Origin: Butyricicoccus intestinisimiae | GTDB lineage: Bacteria; Bacillota; Clostridia; Oscillospirales; Butyricicoccaceae | Length of the DNA: 64,000 nucleotides | Direction: 5' to 3' | Assembly: GCF_018918345.1 (NCBI RefSeq) | Contig: NZ_JAHLQI010000001.1 | Coordinates: forward strand, 434,001 to 498,000 | Program-made: the position numbers and the translations under genes | Shown: positions 43,585 to 51,560 of the stretch, one piece after another | How positions within the stretch are numbered: position 1 is the stretch's first letter | How the letters are laid out: each line of letters starts with the position of its first letter | The notes under the pieces: generated by a model | Database searches by the model: none | The model's input: only the letters and a program-made list of their open reading frames with translations | What the model was told of the DNA's origin: nothing

Positions 43585-45552
43585 TCAACTCTGCGCTTCC
43601 AGCTCACGAATCTGATCGCGCAGATCTGCCGCAAGCTCAAATTCCAACATGGTTGCCGCTTCCTTCATCTGCTTCCGCAGGATGGCAATGCGTTGGAGGC
43701 GCTGTGTTTTATCCAATTTCTTTTTGCTGAGCACCGCACCGACCTCAGAAGCCGGTGCGGAAATCTCAATGATATCGCGTACTTGCTTGACGATGGTTTT
43801 TGGTACAATCCCGTGTTCTTCGTTAAATTTCTGCTGAATTGCACGGCGGCGCTCGGTCTCTCGAATCGCGCGCTCCATAGACGGGGTGCGCGTATCCGCA
43901 TACAAAATAACTTCACCGTCTGCATTGCGGGCGGCGCGTCCCATCGTCTGTACCAGCGCGGTTTCCGAGCGCAGAAATCCCTCTTTATCTGCATCGAGAA
44001 TCGCCACCAGAGAAACTTCCGGCAAATCCAAACCCTCGCGCAGCAGATTGATGCCAACCAGCACATCAAAGACACCCAAGCGCAAATCCCGAATGATTTC
44101 CATGCGCTGTATCGTTTTGACATCATGATGCAAATATCGCACACGAATGCCCGCGTTTTCCAAATAATCGGTCAAATCTTCTGCCATTTTAACCGTCAGC
44201 GTTGTGACCAGTACGCGCTCTTTTCGCACTGTCCGCGCGTTGATTTCTCCAATCAAATCATCAATCTGCCCTTCAATCGGCCGGACAAAAATTTTCGGGT
44301 CGAGCAGTCCGGTCGGACGAATGAGCTGTTCCACAATCTGGCTGGAACGACTCTTTTCAAAGTCGGATGGCGTTGCGCTGACGTAAATCACCTGATGGAT
44401 GCGCTGCTGAAACTCCGCAAAATTGAGCGGCCGATTATCCAGCGCAGACGGCAAGCGGAATCCGTTGTCAATCAAGCTCTTTTTTCGTGCTTGGTCGCCC
44501 GCGTACATCGCTCGCACCTGCGGAATCGTCACGTGCGACTCATCAATAATCATCAAAAAATCCTTTGGAAAATAGTCCATCAGCGTATACGGTGCAGACC
44601 CCGGTCCTCTGCCGGACAGCACGCGCGAATAGTTCTCAATACCGCTGCAAAAGCCGATTTCTTCCATCATTTCCATATCATAGCGCGTGCGCTGCTCGAT
44701 GCGCTGGGCTTCGACAAATTTCTCATTTTCCTTGAACCATGCCACGCGCTGTTCCATTTCTTCGCGGATTTCCTGTATCGCTGTCTGCATTTTGTCTTTC
44801 GGCGTGACATAGTGCGATGCCGGATAAATCGCCGCGTGCTGTACCTCACGCATGCGTTCGCCGGTCAGCGGATTGATTTCGCTGATTCGCTCAATTTCAT
44901 CCCCGAAAAATTCCACACGATATGCAAACGAGTCGGTATATACTGGCCAGATTTCCATGGTATCTCCGCGCACGCGGAAGCGATTGCGTTCAAACGCGAT
45001 GTCATTGCGCTCGTACTGAATTTCTGTCAGCCGCTTCATGAGCGATTCATATGACACTTCCATACCGGGGCGCAGAGAAATGACCATTTTTTTATAATCA
45101 ATCGGGTCACCCAGCGAGTAAATGCACGAGACCGATGCGACAATAATCACATCGTTTCTCTCTGCCAATGCGGACGTTGCCGAATGCCGCAGCCGCTCGA
45201 TTTCTTCATTGATCGCAGAATCTTTTTCGATATAGGTATCCGTCGATGCGATGTATGCCTCTGGCTGATAATAGTCATAGTACGAGACAAAAAATTCGAC
45301 GGCATTATTCGGAAAAAATTCGCGCAGCTCAGAACACAGCTGTGCCGCCAGTGTCTTGTTGTGCGCCAATACCAGCGTCGGCTTCTGTACCTCTTGAATG
45401 ATATTCGCCATGGTAAACGTCTTGCCGGAACCGGTGACACCGAGCAGCGTCTGTTCTTCAAACCCCAGCTTGATGCCCTGCGCCAGCTTTTGAATGGCTT
45501 CCGGCTGGTCTCCCGCCGGTTTGTATTCCGATACTAATTCAAAATGATCCAT
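43585..45552 (-). CDS. uvrB: Excinuclease ABC subunit B
   Basis: 655 residues. Walker A is [10 protein letters not shown], and the beta-hairpin region [21 protein letters not shown] inserts into damaged DNA. Helicase motifs DESHVT and [10 protein letters not shown] follow, and the C-terminal UVR domain ([23 protein letters not shown]) binds UvrC. GGGAGAAT precedes two consecutive ATGs; the second (45552) has better spacing. A LexA-like box and an extended -10 promoter lie upstream, consistent with SOS control. Confidence 0.97.
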   Translation of the reverse strand: MDHFELVSEYKPAGDQPEAIQKLAQGIKLGFEEQTLLGVTGSGKTFTMANIIQEVQKPTLVLAHNKTLAAQLCSELREFFPNNAVEFFVSYYDYYQPEAYIASTDTYIEKDSAINEEIERLRHSATSALAERNDVIIVASVSCIYSLGDPIDYKKMVISLRPGMEVSYESLMKRLTEIQYERNDIAFERNRFRVRGDTMEIWPVYTDSFAYRVEFFGDEIERISEINPLTGERMREVQHAAIYPASHYVTPKDKMQTAIQEIREEMEQRVAWFKENEKFVEAQRIEQRTRYDMEMMEEIGFCSGIENYSRVLSGRGPGSAPYTLMDYFPKDFLMIIDESHVTIPQVRAMYAGDQARKKSLIDNGFRLPSALDNRPLNFAEFQQRIHQVIYVSATPSDFEKSRSSQIVEQLIRPTGLLDPKIFVRPIEGQIDDLIGEINARTVRKERVLVTTLTVKMAEDLTDYLENAGIRVRYLHHDVKTIQRMEIIRDLRLGVFDVLVGINLLREGLDLPEVSLVAILDADKEGFLRSETALVQTMGRAARNADGEVILYADTRTPSMERAIRETERRRAIQQKFNEEHGIVPKTIVKQVRDIIEISAPASEVGAVLSKKKLDKTQRLQRIAILRKQMKEAATMLEFELAADLRDQIRELEAQS

Positions 45553-45600
45553 CATATTCTCCCGCAGTTTGGTCTGTTTTTTTGGTCTGTTTACCCGTAC

Positions 45601-45609
45601 AGTATATCA
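45601..45609 (-). promoter_or_regulatory. uvrBA promoter (extended -10)
   Basis: Minus strand TGA followed by TATACT (45606-45601), an extended -10 element without a clear -35, about 45 bases before the uvrB start. Confidence 0.6.
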
Positions 45610-45617
45610 TACACAAT

Positions 45618-45657
45618 AAAAAAAGTACAGAACAAGCCGAACATTTGTTCTGTACTT
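45618..45657 (-). terminator. radC terminator
   Basis: AAGTACAGAACAA (45623-45635) pairs with TTGTTCTGTACTT (45645-45657), 9-base loop, then a T-run on the minus strand. Confidence 0.9.
45638..45651. promoter_or_regulatory. LexA/DinR-like SOS box
   Basis: CGAACATTTGTTCT matches 12 of 14 positions of the B. subtilis box CGAACATATGTTCG, with the GAAC-N4-GTTC core intact. It overlaps the loop and one arm of the radC terminator and lies about 45-57 bases upstream of the expected uvrB start point. Confidence 0.6.
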
Positions 45658-45663
45658 ATCTAT

Positions 45664-46329
45664 TTACTGCGATGCCAAAGAAATCCACCGTTCTTCTGCA
45701 ATAATAATATGGTCAACCAGACGGACATCAATGTTTTTTAGCATCTCCCGTATGGTCGATGTCTGCACAATGTCCGCCCGTGACGGGCTGCACATGCCGC
45801 GCGGATGATTGTGCGCCAAAACAACGTCTGCGGCATTGTATTGCAGCACGCATTGCAGCAGCTTGCGCATATTAATTTTCACTGCGGTCGCACTGCCTTC
45901 CGCAATGTCACAAATGCGAATCAGGCGGCATTGATTATCCAGCAAAACCGCGGACAGCTGCTCTCGCGGCCGTCCAATGTAATATTTGACCAGATATTCT
46001 GCGACTTTGTCCGTTGAGTCATATATCGTTCCCTGTATCTTCGATGTCTGATAGCGCCGAAACATCGGCGGAAGCAAATGTAAAAATGCCGCTGTTTTTT
46101 CGCCCATTCCCTCTACCCGACACAAATCCGGTGTTTCCGCTTCCAATACATTTGCCAGCGAGCCGAACTCATCGAGCAGCCTGTGCGCAAGCGGATTGAC
46201 GTCTCCGCGCGGCACGGCATAAAACAGAAGCAACTCCAAAACTTCATGATCTGCAAAATTGTCCAATCCATGTTCCAGAAATCGCGTCCTCATGCGTTCG
46301 CGGTGCTTTGCATGCTCTCCTCCCGCCAT
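45664..46329 (-). CDS. radC: RadC/UPF0758-family JAB-domain protein
   Basis: 221 residues. The N-terminal helix-hairpin-helix region (VEGMGEKTAAFLHLL) is followed by a JAMM metalloprotease-like domain with AHNHPRGMCSPSRAD. This matches the family motif HxHPSGxxxPSxxD except that Arg and Met replace Ser and a spacer residue. The cellular role is unproven despite the historical DNA-repair name. GGGGGAAGG precedes the ATG. It lies between the MocR gene and uvrB. Confidence 0.9.
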   Translation of the reverse strand: MAGGEHAKHRERMRTRFLEHGLDNFADHEVLELLLFYAVPRGDVNPLAHRLLDEFGSLANVLEAETPDLCRVEGMGEKTAAFLHLLPPMFRRYQTSKIQGTIYDSTDKVAEYLVKYYIGRPREQLSAVLLDNQCRLIRICDIAEGSATAVKINMRKLLQCVLQYNAADVVLAHNHPRGMCSPSRADIVQTSTIREMLKNIDVRLVDHIIIAEERWISLASQ

Positions 46330-46344
46330 ATGCCTTCCCCCTTG

Positions 46345-47694
46345 TTAAATCCATACACTCCTGAGCCGAGCAACAGCCGGCTCAATATCTTTCTCTGTAA
46401 TACCGGCGCTGGAGAGATAAAAATCTGTTTTTTCTTTCTCACTGCCGGTAAACTGATACGATGTCATCGGTGTAATATCAACGCCGACAGTTCGCGCCAA
46501 TCCACACATCGTTTCCGCATCGCCGCAGCCGGTAATCGAGACAACCACATGCAGTCCCGTGTCATTGGGGCGGACGGATGCACGAGAGCCAAAATGTTCT
46601 TCAAACGCCTGCATCATGCGTGCGTTTTTGTGCGCATACAGACGGCGCAGCCGGCGAATCTGTTTTTCCAATCGCCCTTCTTCCATAAACCGTGCCATAG
46701 TCAGCTGTTCCATTGTGCTGGATGTCTGATTGTACCGTCCGGCAATCGCCTGATATGTGGGCAAAAGCCGCGGCGGGAGAACCGCATAGCTAATGCGGAT
46801 AGACGGCGGCAGCAATTTGGAAAACGTGCCAAGATAAATCACATGTTCGCCGGAGTCCATCGCGGACAGCGTTGCCAGCGGCTTGCCGGTATATCGAAGC
46901 TCGCCATCGTAGTCATCTTCCCAAACAACAGCATCGTTTCGATTCGCCCATGCCAAAAGCTGTGTCCGTTTTTGATGCGTCAGACTTCTTCCGGACGGAA
47001 ACGAATGCGACGGCGAAATATACAACATATTGGCCTGCGACTGCTCCAGCTTATCCAAATCAATGCCGGATGCACTGCTCGGAATGGAAACCGTATCATA
47101 CCCGTGGTCTGTAAAAATGCGCCAGCCTTTGCGAAATCCGGGATTTTCAAATGCAATATGCTGCTGCGTCTTATCAAACATCTCACACAGCACGCCGAGC
47201 AAGCTTTGAATGCCCGCACTGATCACCACATGCTGCGCTGTGGTATATACACCGCGGCCGGCGGATAAATACTTAGCGATCTGCTCCCGAAGCACCAGTT
47301 CCCCTTGATTTTCTCCATAACCAAGAAACGGCGCACTGTCCATCATCACAGAGCGGGACAACTTGCGCCAAATGTCAAAATCAAACAACGCCGGATCCAT
47401 GCGGTGTCCGGTAAAGTCAAATTCACATGTATGCACAGTTTGTGCGGGAGCAGCGGCCGGTTTAATGGGCTGGCGGTGCGGGACCTCATTGACATAATAT
47501 CCGCTCTGCGGCACACAGGTAACCATCCCATCCGCACACAAATGCTCATACGCCGTTTCCACCGTCGTGCGGCTCACGGAGCACTCCTGGGTCATCTGCC
47601 GAATGGACGGGAGGCGTGTGCCAACCGCCAACCGGCCGGATTCTATTTCCGCCCGCAGCTGATGATACAGCTGTAAATACAATGGTTCACGCAT
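46345..47694 (-). CDS. MocR/PdxR-type regulator (GntR helix-turn-helix fused to aminotransferase domain)
   Basis: 449 residues. Residues about 1-70 form a GntR winged helix (LYLQLYHQLRAEIESGRL, LPSIRQMTQECSVSRTTVETAYEHL). The rest is a fold-type I aminotransferase domain with the PLP-Lys site YLGTFSKLLPPSIRISY. Such proteins often regulate vitamin B6 or amine metabolism, but no pdx genes are near. I chose the ATG at 47694 because AAAGGAAT lies upstream; it overlaps the end of the acetyltransferase gene by eight bases, suggesting joint control. Confidence 0.9.
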   Translation of the reverse strand: MREPLYLQLYHQLRAEIESGRLAVGTRLPSIRQMTQECSVSRTTVETAYEHLCADGMVTCVPQSGYYVNEVPHRQPIKPAAAPAQTVHTCEFDFTGHRMDPALFDFDIWRKLSRSVMMDSAPFLGYGENQGELVLREQIAKYLSAGRGVYTTAQHVVISAGIQSLLGVLCEMFDKTQQHIAFENPGFRKGWRIFTDHGYDTVSIPSSASGIDLDKLEQSQANMLYISPSHSFPSGRSLTHQKRTQLLAWANRNDAVVWEDDYDGELRYTGKPLATLSAMDSGEHVIYLGTFSKLLPPSIRISYAVLPPRLLPTYQAIAGRYNQTSSTMEQLTMARFMEEGRLEKQIRRLRRLYAHKNARMMQAFEEHFGSRASVRPNDTGLHVVVSITGCGDAETMCGLARTVGVDITPMTSYQFTGSEKEKTDFYLSSAGITEKDIEPAVARLRSVWI

Positions 47695-48313
47695 GATATT
47701 CCTTTCCTGCGCGCGGCTCGTGCACAAGCTGCGCTGCCTGCTCCAATACCTGCCGACAGTACGCGTCATCTTTGACGTCAGGGTAACGCAGCGTCGGCTT
47801 TGGCTCTCCCTCATGGTGACGCAGAGACTTTCCCATCCAAATGACATCCCGCCATTTGCCGAATTTATACATGCTGTTGTGATATGCACCCATGCGTTCA
47901 AACCCCATGGACATATGAAATGCCATGCTGCGTGGATTCGGGCATGTCACGCCGACATAAATGCTATAATATCCCTGATACGCCAGCAAATCAAACAATG
48001 CCGAATAGAGCGCTGTTGCGATGCCGCGCCGATGAAATCCCATTTTGGTATAGATAGACGTCTCGCACGACCACTGATACGCAGCGCGTGTGCGGTGCGG
48101 AGACGCATAGCCGTATCCGACAATCTGTCCGTCTACCACACAGCACAGCCACGGCGTCTTTGCCGTATATGTCCGGATTCTGCCGACAAATTCCTCTAAG
48201 CTCGGCGGATCGTATTCGCTGGTAACGGTTGTATGCAATACATACGGCGCATACAACGCCAGCATTTCTTGTGCATCTGCTTGTGTCGCAGGTCGAATCA
48301 TGACATTTTTCAT
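47687..48313 (-). CDS. GNAT-family N-acetyltransferase (phosphinothricin-acetyltransferase-like)
   Basis: 208 residues. MIRPATQADAQEMLALYAPYV and the acetyl-CoA loop GFHRRGIATALYSALF, then YVGVTCPNPRSMAFHMSMGFE, match Pat/YncA-type acetyltransferases. These acetylate small amines, phosphinothricin or methionine sulfoximine. About 40 residues follow the GNAT core. AAGGATG precedes the ATG. The overlap with the MocR gene suggests that the regulator controls it; the substrate is unknown. Confidence 0.87.
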   Translation of the reverse strand: MKNVMIRPATQADAQEMLALYAPYVLHTTVTSEYDPPSLEEFVGRIRTYTAKTPWLCCVVDGQIVGYGYASPHRTRAAYQWSCETSIYTKMGFHRRGIATALYSALFDLLAYQGYYSIYVGVTCPNPRSMAFHMSMGFERMGAYHNSMYKFGKWRDVIWMGKSLRHHEGEPKPTLRYPDVKDDAYCRQVLEQAAQLVHEPRAGKEYHA

Positions 48314-48415
48314 GACAGAAACATCCTTACCTGAAAATCTGATATATTTTATTATAGCATCAAATGCCCTGCCAGAAAAGGTTTTTATGGAAGGACTTTT
48401 TTTCTTTAAAATAAA

Positions 48416-48444
48416 TTGAACACATCCCCCAAACGTTGTATAAT
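48416..48444 (+). promoter_or_regulatory. Promoter of the cytidylate-kinase-like gene
   Basis: TTGAAC at 48416-48421, 17 bases, perfect TATAAT at 48439-48444, 20 bases before the ATG. Confidence 0.75.
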
Positions 48445-48464
48445 AGAAAAAAGGAGGCGTTGTT

Positions 48465-49076
48465 ATGAATAACCAACTGATTGTTACAATCAGCCGACAA
48501 TTTGGCAGCAGCGGTCACCAGATCGCAGAGATTCTCGCAAAAGAGCTGCACATGCCGCTGTTTGACAAGGATGACATTGCACAGGCAGCCAAAGATTACG
48601 GCATGTACACCAAGGTGATGAGCGAAAATGGTTCTTCGCTGACCAACAGCCTTTTGTTCTCTCTCGCCGCAAATATGTATACATTGGGACAAAACGGTCT
48701 GTCCTTTGAACAACAAATCTCGATGGCGGAAGAGGAAACCATGCGCAACCTTGCCAAGGAAGGTCCCTGCATCTTTATCGGACGCGCCGCCGATGCTGTT
48801 TTTTCAGATTTTCCGAACCGCGTCAGCTTCTTTGTTCACGCGCCGCTGGATTGGCGTGTGCAGCGCATTATGAAGCAGTACGATTTGACGGAATCCAAAG
48901 CCAAGTCTATGATTAAGCAGATGGATCGCAAGCGCGCCTCGTACTACTCTGAACGCACGGATAACACATGGGGCGATGCCAAGAGCTATCATATGTCTAT
49001 TGACAGCAGTGTGCTGGGGCCAAACGGCACCGCACAGCAAATACTCTCATTCCTCCGCGCCCGCACAAGCAAGTAA
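48465..49076 (+). CDS. Cytidylate kinase-like family protein
   Basis: 203 residues. It begins with LIVTISRQFGSSGHQIAEILAKEL, the modified P-loop typical of this family (FGSSGHQIA in place of GxxGxGKS), and includes CIFIGRAADAV and a lid region rich in Lys and Arg (MDRKRASYYSERTDNTWGD). It is distinct from canonical Cmk and the phosphate acceptor is unknown. AAGGAGG precedes the ATG. Single-gene unit with its own promoter and terminator. Confidence 0.88.
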   Translation: MNNQLIVTISRQFGSSGHQIAEILAKELHMPLFDKDDIAQAAKDYGMYTKVMSENGSSLTNSLLFSLAANMYTLGQNGLSFEQQISMAEEETMRNLAKEGPCIFIGRAADAVFSDFPNRVSFFVHAPLDWRVQRIMKQYDLTESKAKSMIKQMDRKRASYYSERTDNTWGDAKSYHMSIDSSVLGPNGTAQQILSFLRARTSK

Positions 49077-49100
49077 TCCATAAAACCGCAATATACAGAC

Positions 49101-49144
49101 AAACTCCCATGTTCGGATAAAATCGGAACATGGGAGTTGTTTTG
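49101..49144. terminator. Bidirectional terminator between the kinase-like and flavodoxin genes
   Basis: AACTCCCATGTTC (49102-49114) pairs with GAACATGGGAGTT (49126-49138); T-rich on both sides. Confidence 0.9.
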
Positions 49145-49146
49145 TA

Positions 49147-49662
49147 TCAAGACTGTTTTTCCTTGACCCACGCCTGAATCGCAGGCTGCGCGTCGTCTAC
49201 ATGGCTGCCGTGTACGGCCAGCCCCTTCGTCACTGCGGCGCCGGAGCAAATCTGTGCAATGCTGCGTTCGGTATCACACAATCCGCTGCCTTCATGCGTG
49301 CAGAATGGATGAATGGTCTTTCCTTCCCACGAAAACGCCTCCAAAAACGTATACACTGCCATTGGCATATCACCGCAGTAGTTTGGATATCCCAGATAAA
49401 TTTCGTCATAGGCATCCAAATTCTCCGGCAAGTCTTTTACCGCCGGACGCGCCTTGGTTTGGAAATCCTCTCGCGCCTGTGCCACACAGGTTCGATACTC
49501 CGCCGCATACGGCTGTACCTGCTGTATGTGGAACAGGTCTGCGCCGATCTCCTTCGCAATTTCTCGCGCTGCGCGCTCGGTATTTCCCACTTCAATGGAC
49601 CGATATGCGCCGCCAAAGTAATTCTCATCCGCACGCGAATAAAATGCAACCAATGCTTTCAT
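49147..49662 (-). CDS. Flavodoxin-like protein
   Basis: 171 residues. KALVAFYSRADENYFGGAYRSIEVGNTERAA at the start resembles the FMN-phosphate loop region of flavodoxin-4 proteins, GYPNYCGDMPMAVYTFLE the second FMN loop, and PFCTHEGSGL the third. It carries electrons or acts as an NAD(P)H-quinone-type reductase; partners are unknown. It starts 20 bases after the SLH gene and may be cotranscribed, although its function seems unrelated. GAAGGAGTG precedes the ATG. Confidence 0.88.
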   Translation of the reverse strand: MKALVAFYSRADENYFGGAYRSIEVGNTERAAREIAKEIGADLFHIQQVQPYAAEYRTCVAQAREDFQTKARPAVKDLPENLDAYDEIYLGYPNYCGDMPMAVYTFLEAFSWEGKTIHPFCTHEGSGLCDTERSIAQICSGAAVTKGLAVHGSHVDDAQPAIQAWVKEKQS

Positions 49663-49681
49663 GTATGATACACTCCTTCTG

Positions 49682-50977
49682 TTATTCTTCCGCCATATCT
49701 CGGTACAGGAACGTGACGATTTGTCCGCGCGTGCACGTCATATTCGGAGAGAATGCCGTTTTGCTGGTACCCGCTGTAATGCCCTGTTCCTGTGCCCAAA
49801 GGCTGGCTTTATAGAAATAATCGCTGTTTTTGATGTCCGTAAATGGACTTTTTGTGCTGTTAGGCTCCGGCGAACCGTGCATTCTCCAGAGGAATGTCAC
49901 AACTTGTCCGCGCGTGCACGTTGTGTCCGGCGAAAACGTCGTCTTGGTGGTTCCCGCTGTAATGCCCTGCTCATACGCCCAGCAAACCGCTTTTTCGAAC
50001 CAGCTTCCCGCCGGAACATCCGTAAACGGAAGCTTTGTGTCCTTCGGTTCCGGACACCCTGCCGCACGCCACAAGAACGCTGCATTTTGCGCACGGGTAC
50101 AACCGTTGGCAGGAGAGAACGTAGACATCGTTGTGCCTGCTGTGATGTTGTTCTGTACCGCCCAAATAACCGGTTGATAGAAATAATCCTCTGTTTTGAT
50201 GTCTGTGAAATACATCGCTGTGATGTTAGCGGCCGGATTGGTCTGCCAGTCCGATGGAGAAACCGCCATCGCCTGTTTGGTTGAAACGGTATCCGGCTTC
50301 CAAACCAACGTATCATCTGTTTGCGTTTGATACGCCGCAATGGCACCGTCTACGCCTACATCCGTTCCTGTCACTGCGAACACACCGGATTTGAGAGAAA
50401 TCGCAGCATCCTCTGCATATATCGCATCCGACACACCTTGTATTTTTGAGCTGTCTACGTGCAGCGCAGAGGAAAAGCACTGCACACCGGCGTCCTGCTC
50501 TGCTTGTATCGTCACGTTGTTCAGAATAACCGATGTATTTGTCGATGTGTTTTGGTCAGCAATCTCCAATCCGGCGGCATCTTCTCCTGTCGCGCGAATG
50601 GTGCCATTTTGAATGGTAATCTCACGGGCGCCTGCCTGCTCTCCCGTTTGAATCAGCAGTCCAACCTGTGCTTCCGCATCGGATGAAATCGTATGTCCGT
50701 GCAAATCCAACGTAAAAGACAAATCGGTACTGTCATTTGAGATATACGCCGCGCCTGTATGAACGCCAACCGGATGAGTTTCATTCTTTCCCAGCACATC
50801 CGATTGCAGCACAATCGTCTGACCTGATTTTACAACGCACAATGCTGCATTGAGAGAATCATATGTAACCGAACCAATGCTTGCCGCCGGCTCGATGGCA
50901 CATACGGCTGCCGAAGCGCCGCAGACGATACAGCTCGCGATAGCGGCCGCGGCAGTTTTCTTGATGAATTGTTTCAT
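49682..50977 (-). CDS. Secreted protein with right-handed beta-helix-like region and three SLH domains
   Basis: 431 residues. Signal peptide at residues 1-27 (KKTAAAAIASCIVCGASAAVCA). Residues about 35-220 contain repetitive hydrophobic rungs (ITIQNGTIRATGEDAAGLEIA, VILNNVTIQAEQDAGVQC) suggesting a beta-solenoid. Residues about 250-431 are three SLH repeats (YFTDIKTEDYFYQPVIWAVQ and two more, each ending in a TCTRGQ-like motif) that bind cell-wall polymers. It is therefore attached to the outer cell wall. Last of three consecutive surface-protein genes. Confidence 0.88.
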   Translation of the reverse strand: MKQFIKKTAAAAIASCIVCGASAAVCAIEPAASIGSVTYDSLNAALCVVKSGQTIVLQSDVLGKNETHPVGVHTGAAYISNDSTDLSFTLDLHGHTISSDAEAQVGLLIQTGEQAGAREITIQNGTIRATGEDAAGLEIADQNTSTNTSVILNNVTIQAEQDAGVQCFSSALHVDSSKIQGVSDAIYAEDAAISLKSGVFAVTGTDVGVDGAIAAYQTQTDDTLVWKPDTVSTKQAMAVSPSDWQTNPAANITAMYFTDIKTEDYFYQPVIWAVQNNITAGTTMSTFSPANGCTRAQNAAFLWRAAGCPEPKDTKLPFTDVPAGSWFEKAVCWAYEQGITAGTTKTTFSPDTTCTRGQVVTFLWRMHGSPEPNSTKSPFTDIKNSDYFYKASLWAQEQGITAGTSKTAFSPNMTCTRGQIVTFLYRDMAEE

Positions 50978-50989
50978 TGTTTCCTCCTG

Positions 50990-51547
50990 TCAGCTGACCA
51001 ATCGAACACCATATTCGTCGTACTCAATCGGAATCAGTTGGTTCATCTCACTATCGTATAGATAGTAAATATCTTTTTGCGCGTTGTATGCGATGGTGCA
51101 AAATGTCGTACCGTCTTTGTCTGCAATCGCAGCAAAGAGATATGCCGTACCATCTACGAGTTTTTCGCTCAATTCTGCATGATCCGCCTGATAGTCCGGA
51201 TACAAACAGCGCGCATATTCCAGCATGGCGTTGCACTGCGCTTCATCCGCATCCACTTGTGCGGTTTCTTCACGCGGCGCAGCGTCTGCGCGGATGGTCT
51301 CCGCGTCAGAAGCTGCCTCATTCGTGAAATACTTCTGCTGATATGCCTTTCCGGACGCATCGGTTTCCGCGGAGTCCGTGTCATTCTCTGTGTTCTCTTT
51401 CTGCACCTGCGCGGTCTCGCCTGAGCCTTCCGATGCAGACGGCTTAGGCTCTCTGTCCGGCTGCTGCGCTTCCGGAAGCGAAATGGTCTGCTTGCCGCAG
51501 CCGCACAGCAGCAACAGCATCAATCCCAGCATTGCCCACCGTTTCAT
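50990..51547 (-). CDS. Lipoprotein of unknown function
   Basis: 185 residues. A short basic start, a hydrophobic stretch and LLLLCGC form a lipobox, with the lipid-bearing Cys at about residue 17. A long acidic, Ser/Glu/Thr-rich linker follows (about 25-110), then a small domain (CNAMLEYARCLYPDYQ ... YYLYDSEMNQLIPIEYDEYGVRL). It would sit on the outer face of the membrane. It lies between the M14 peptidase and the SLH protein with gaps of about 13 bases, so the three are one operon. Confidence 0.82.
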   Translation of the reverse strand: MKRWAMLGLMLLLLCGCGKQTISLPEAQQPDREPKPSASEGSGETAQVQKENTENDTDSAETDASGKAYQQKYFTNEAASDAETIRADAAPREETAQVDADEAQCNAMLEYARCLYPDYQADHAELSEKLVDGTAYLFAAIADKDGTTFCTIAYNAQKDIYYLYDSEMNQLIPIEYDEYGVRLVS

Positions 51548-51560
51548 GCCGCATCCCTCC

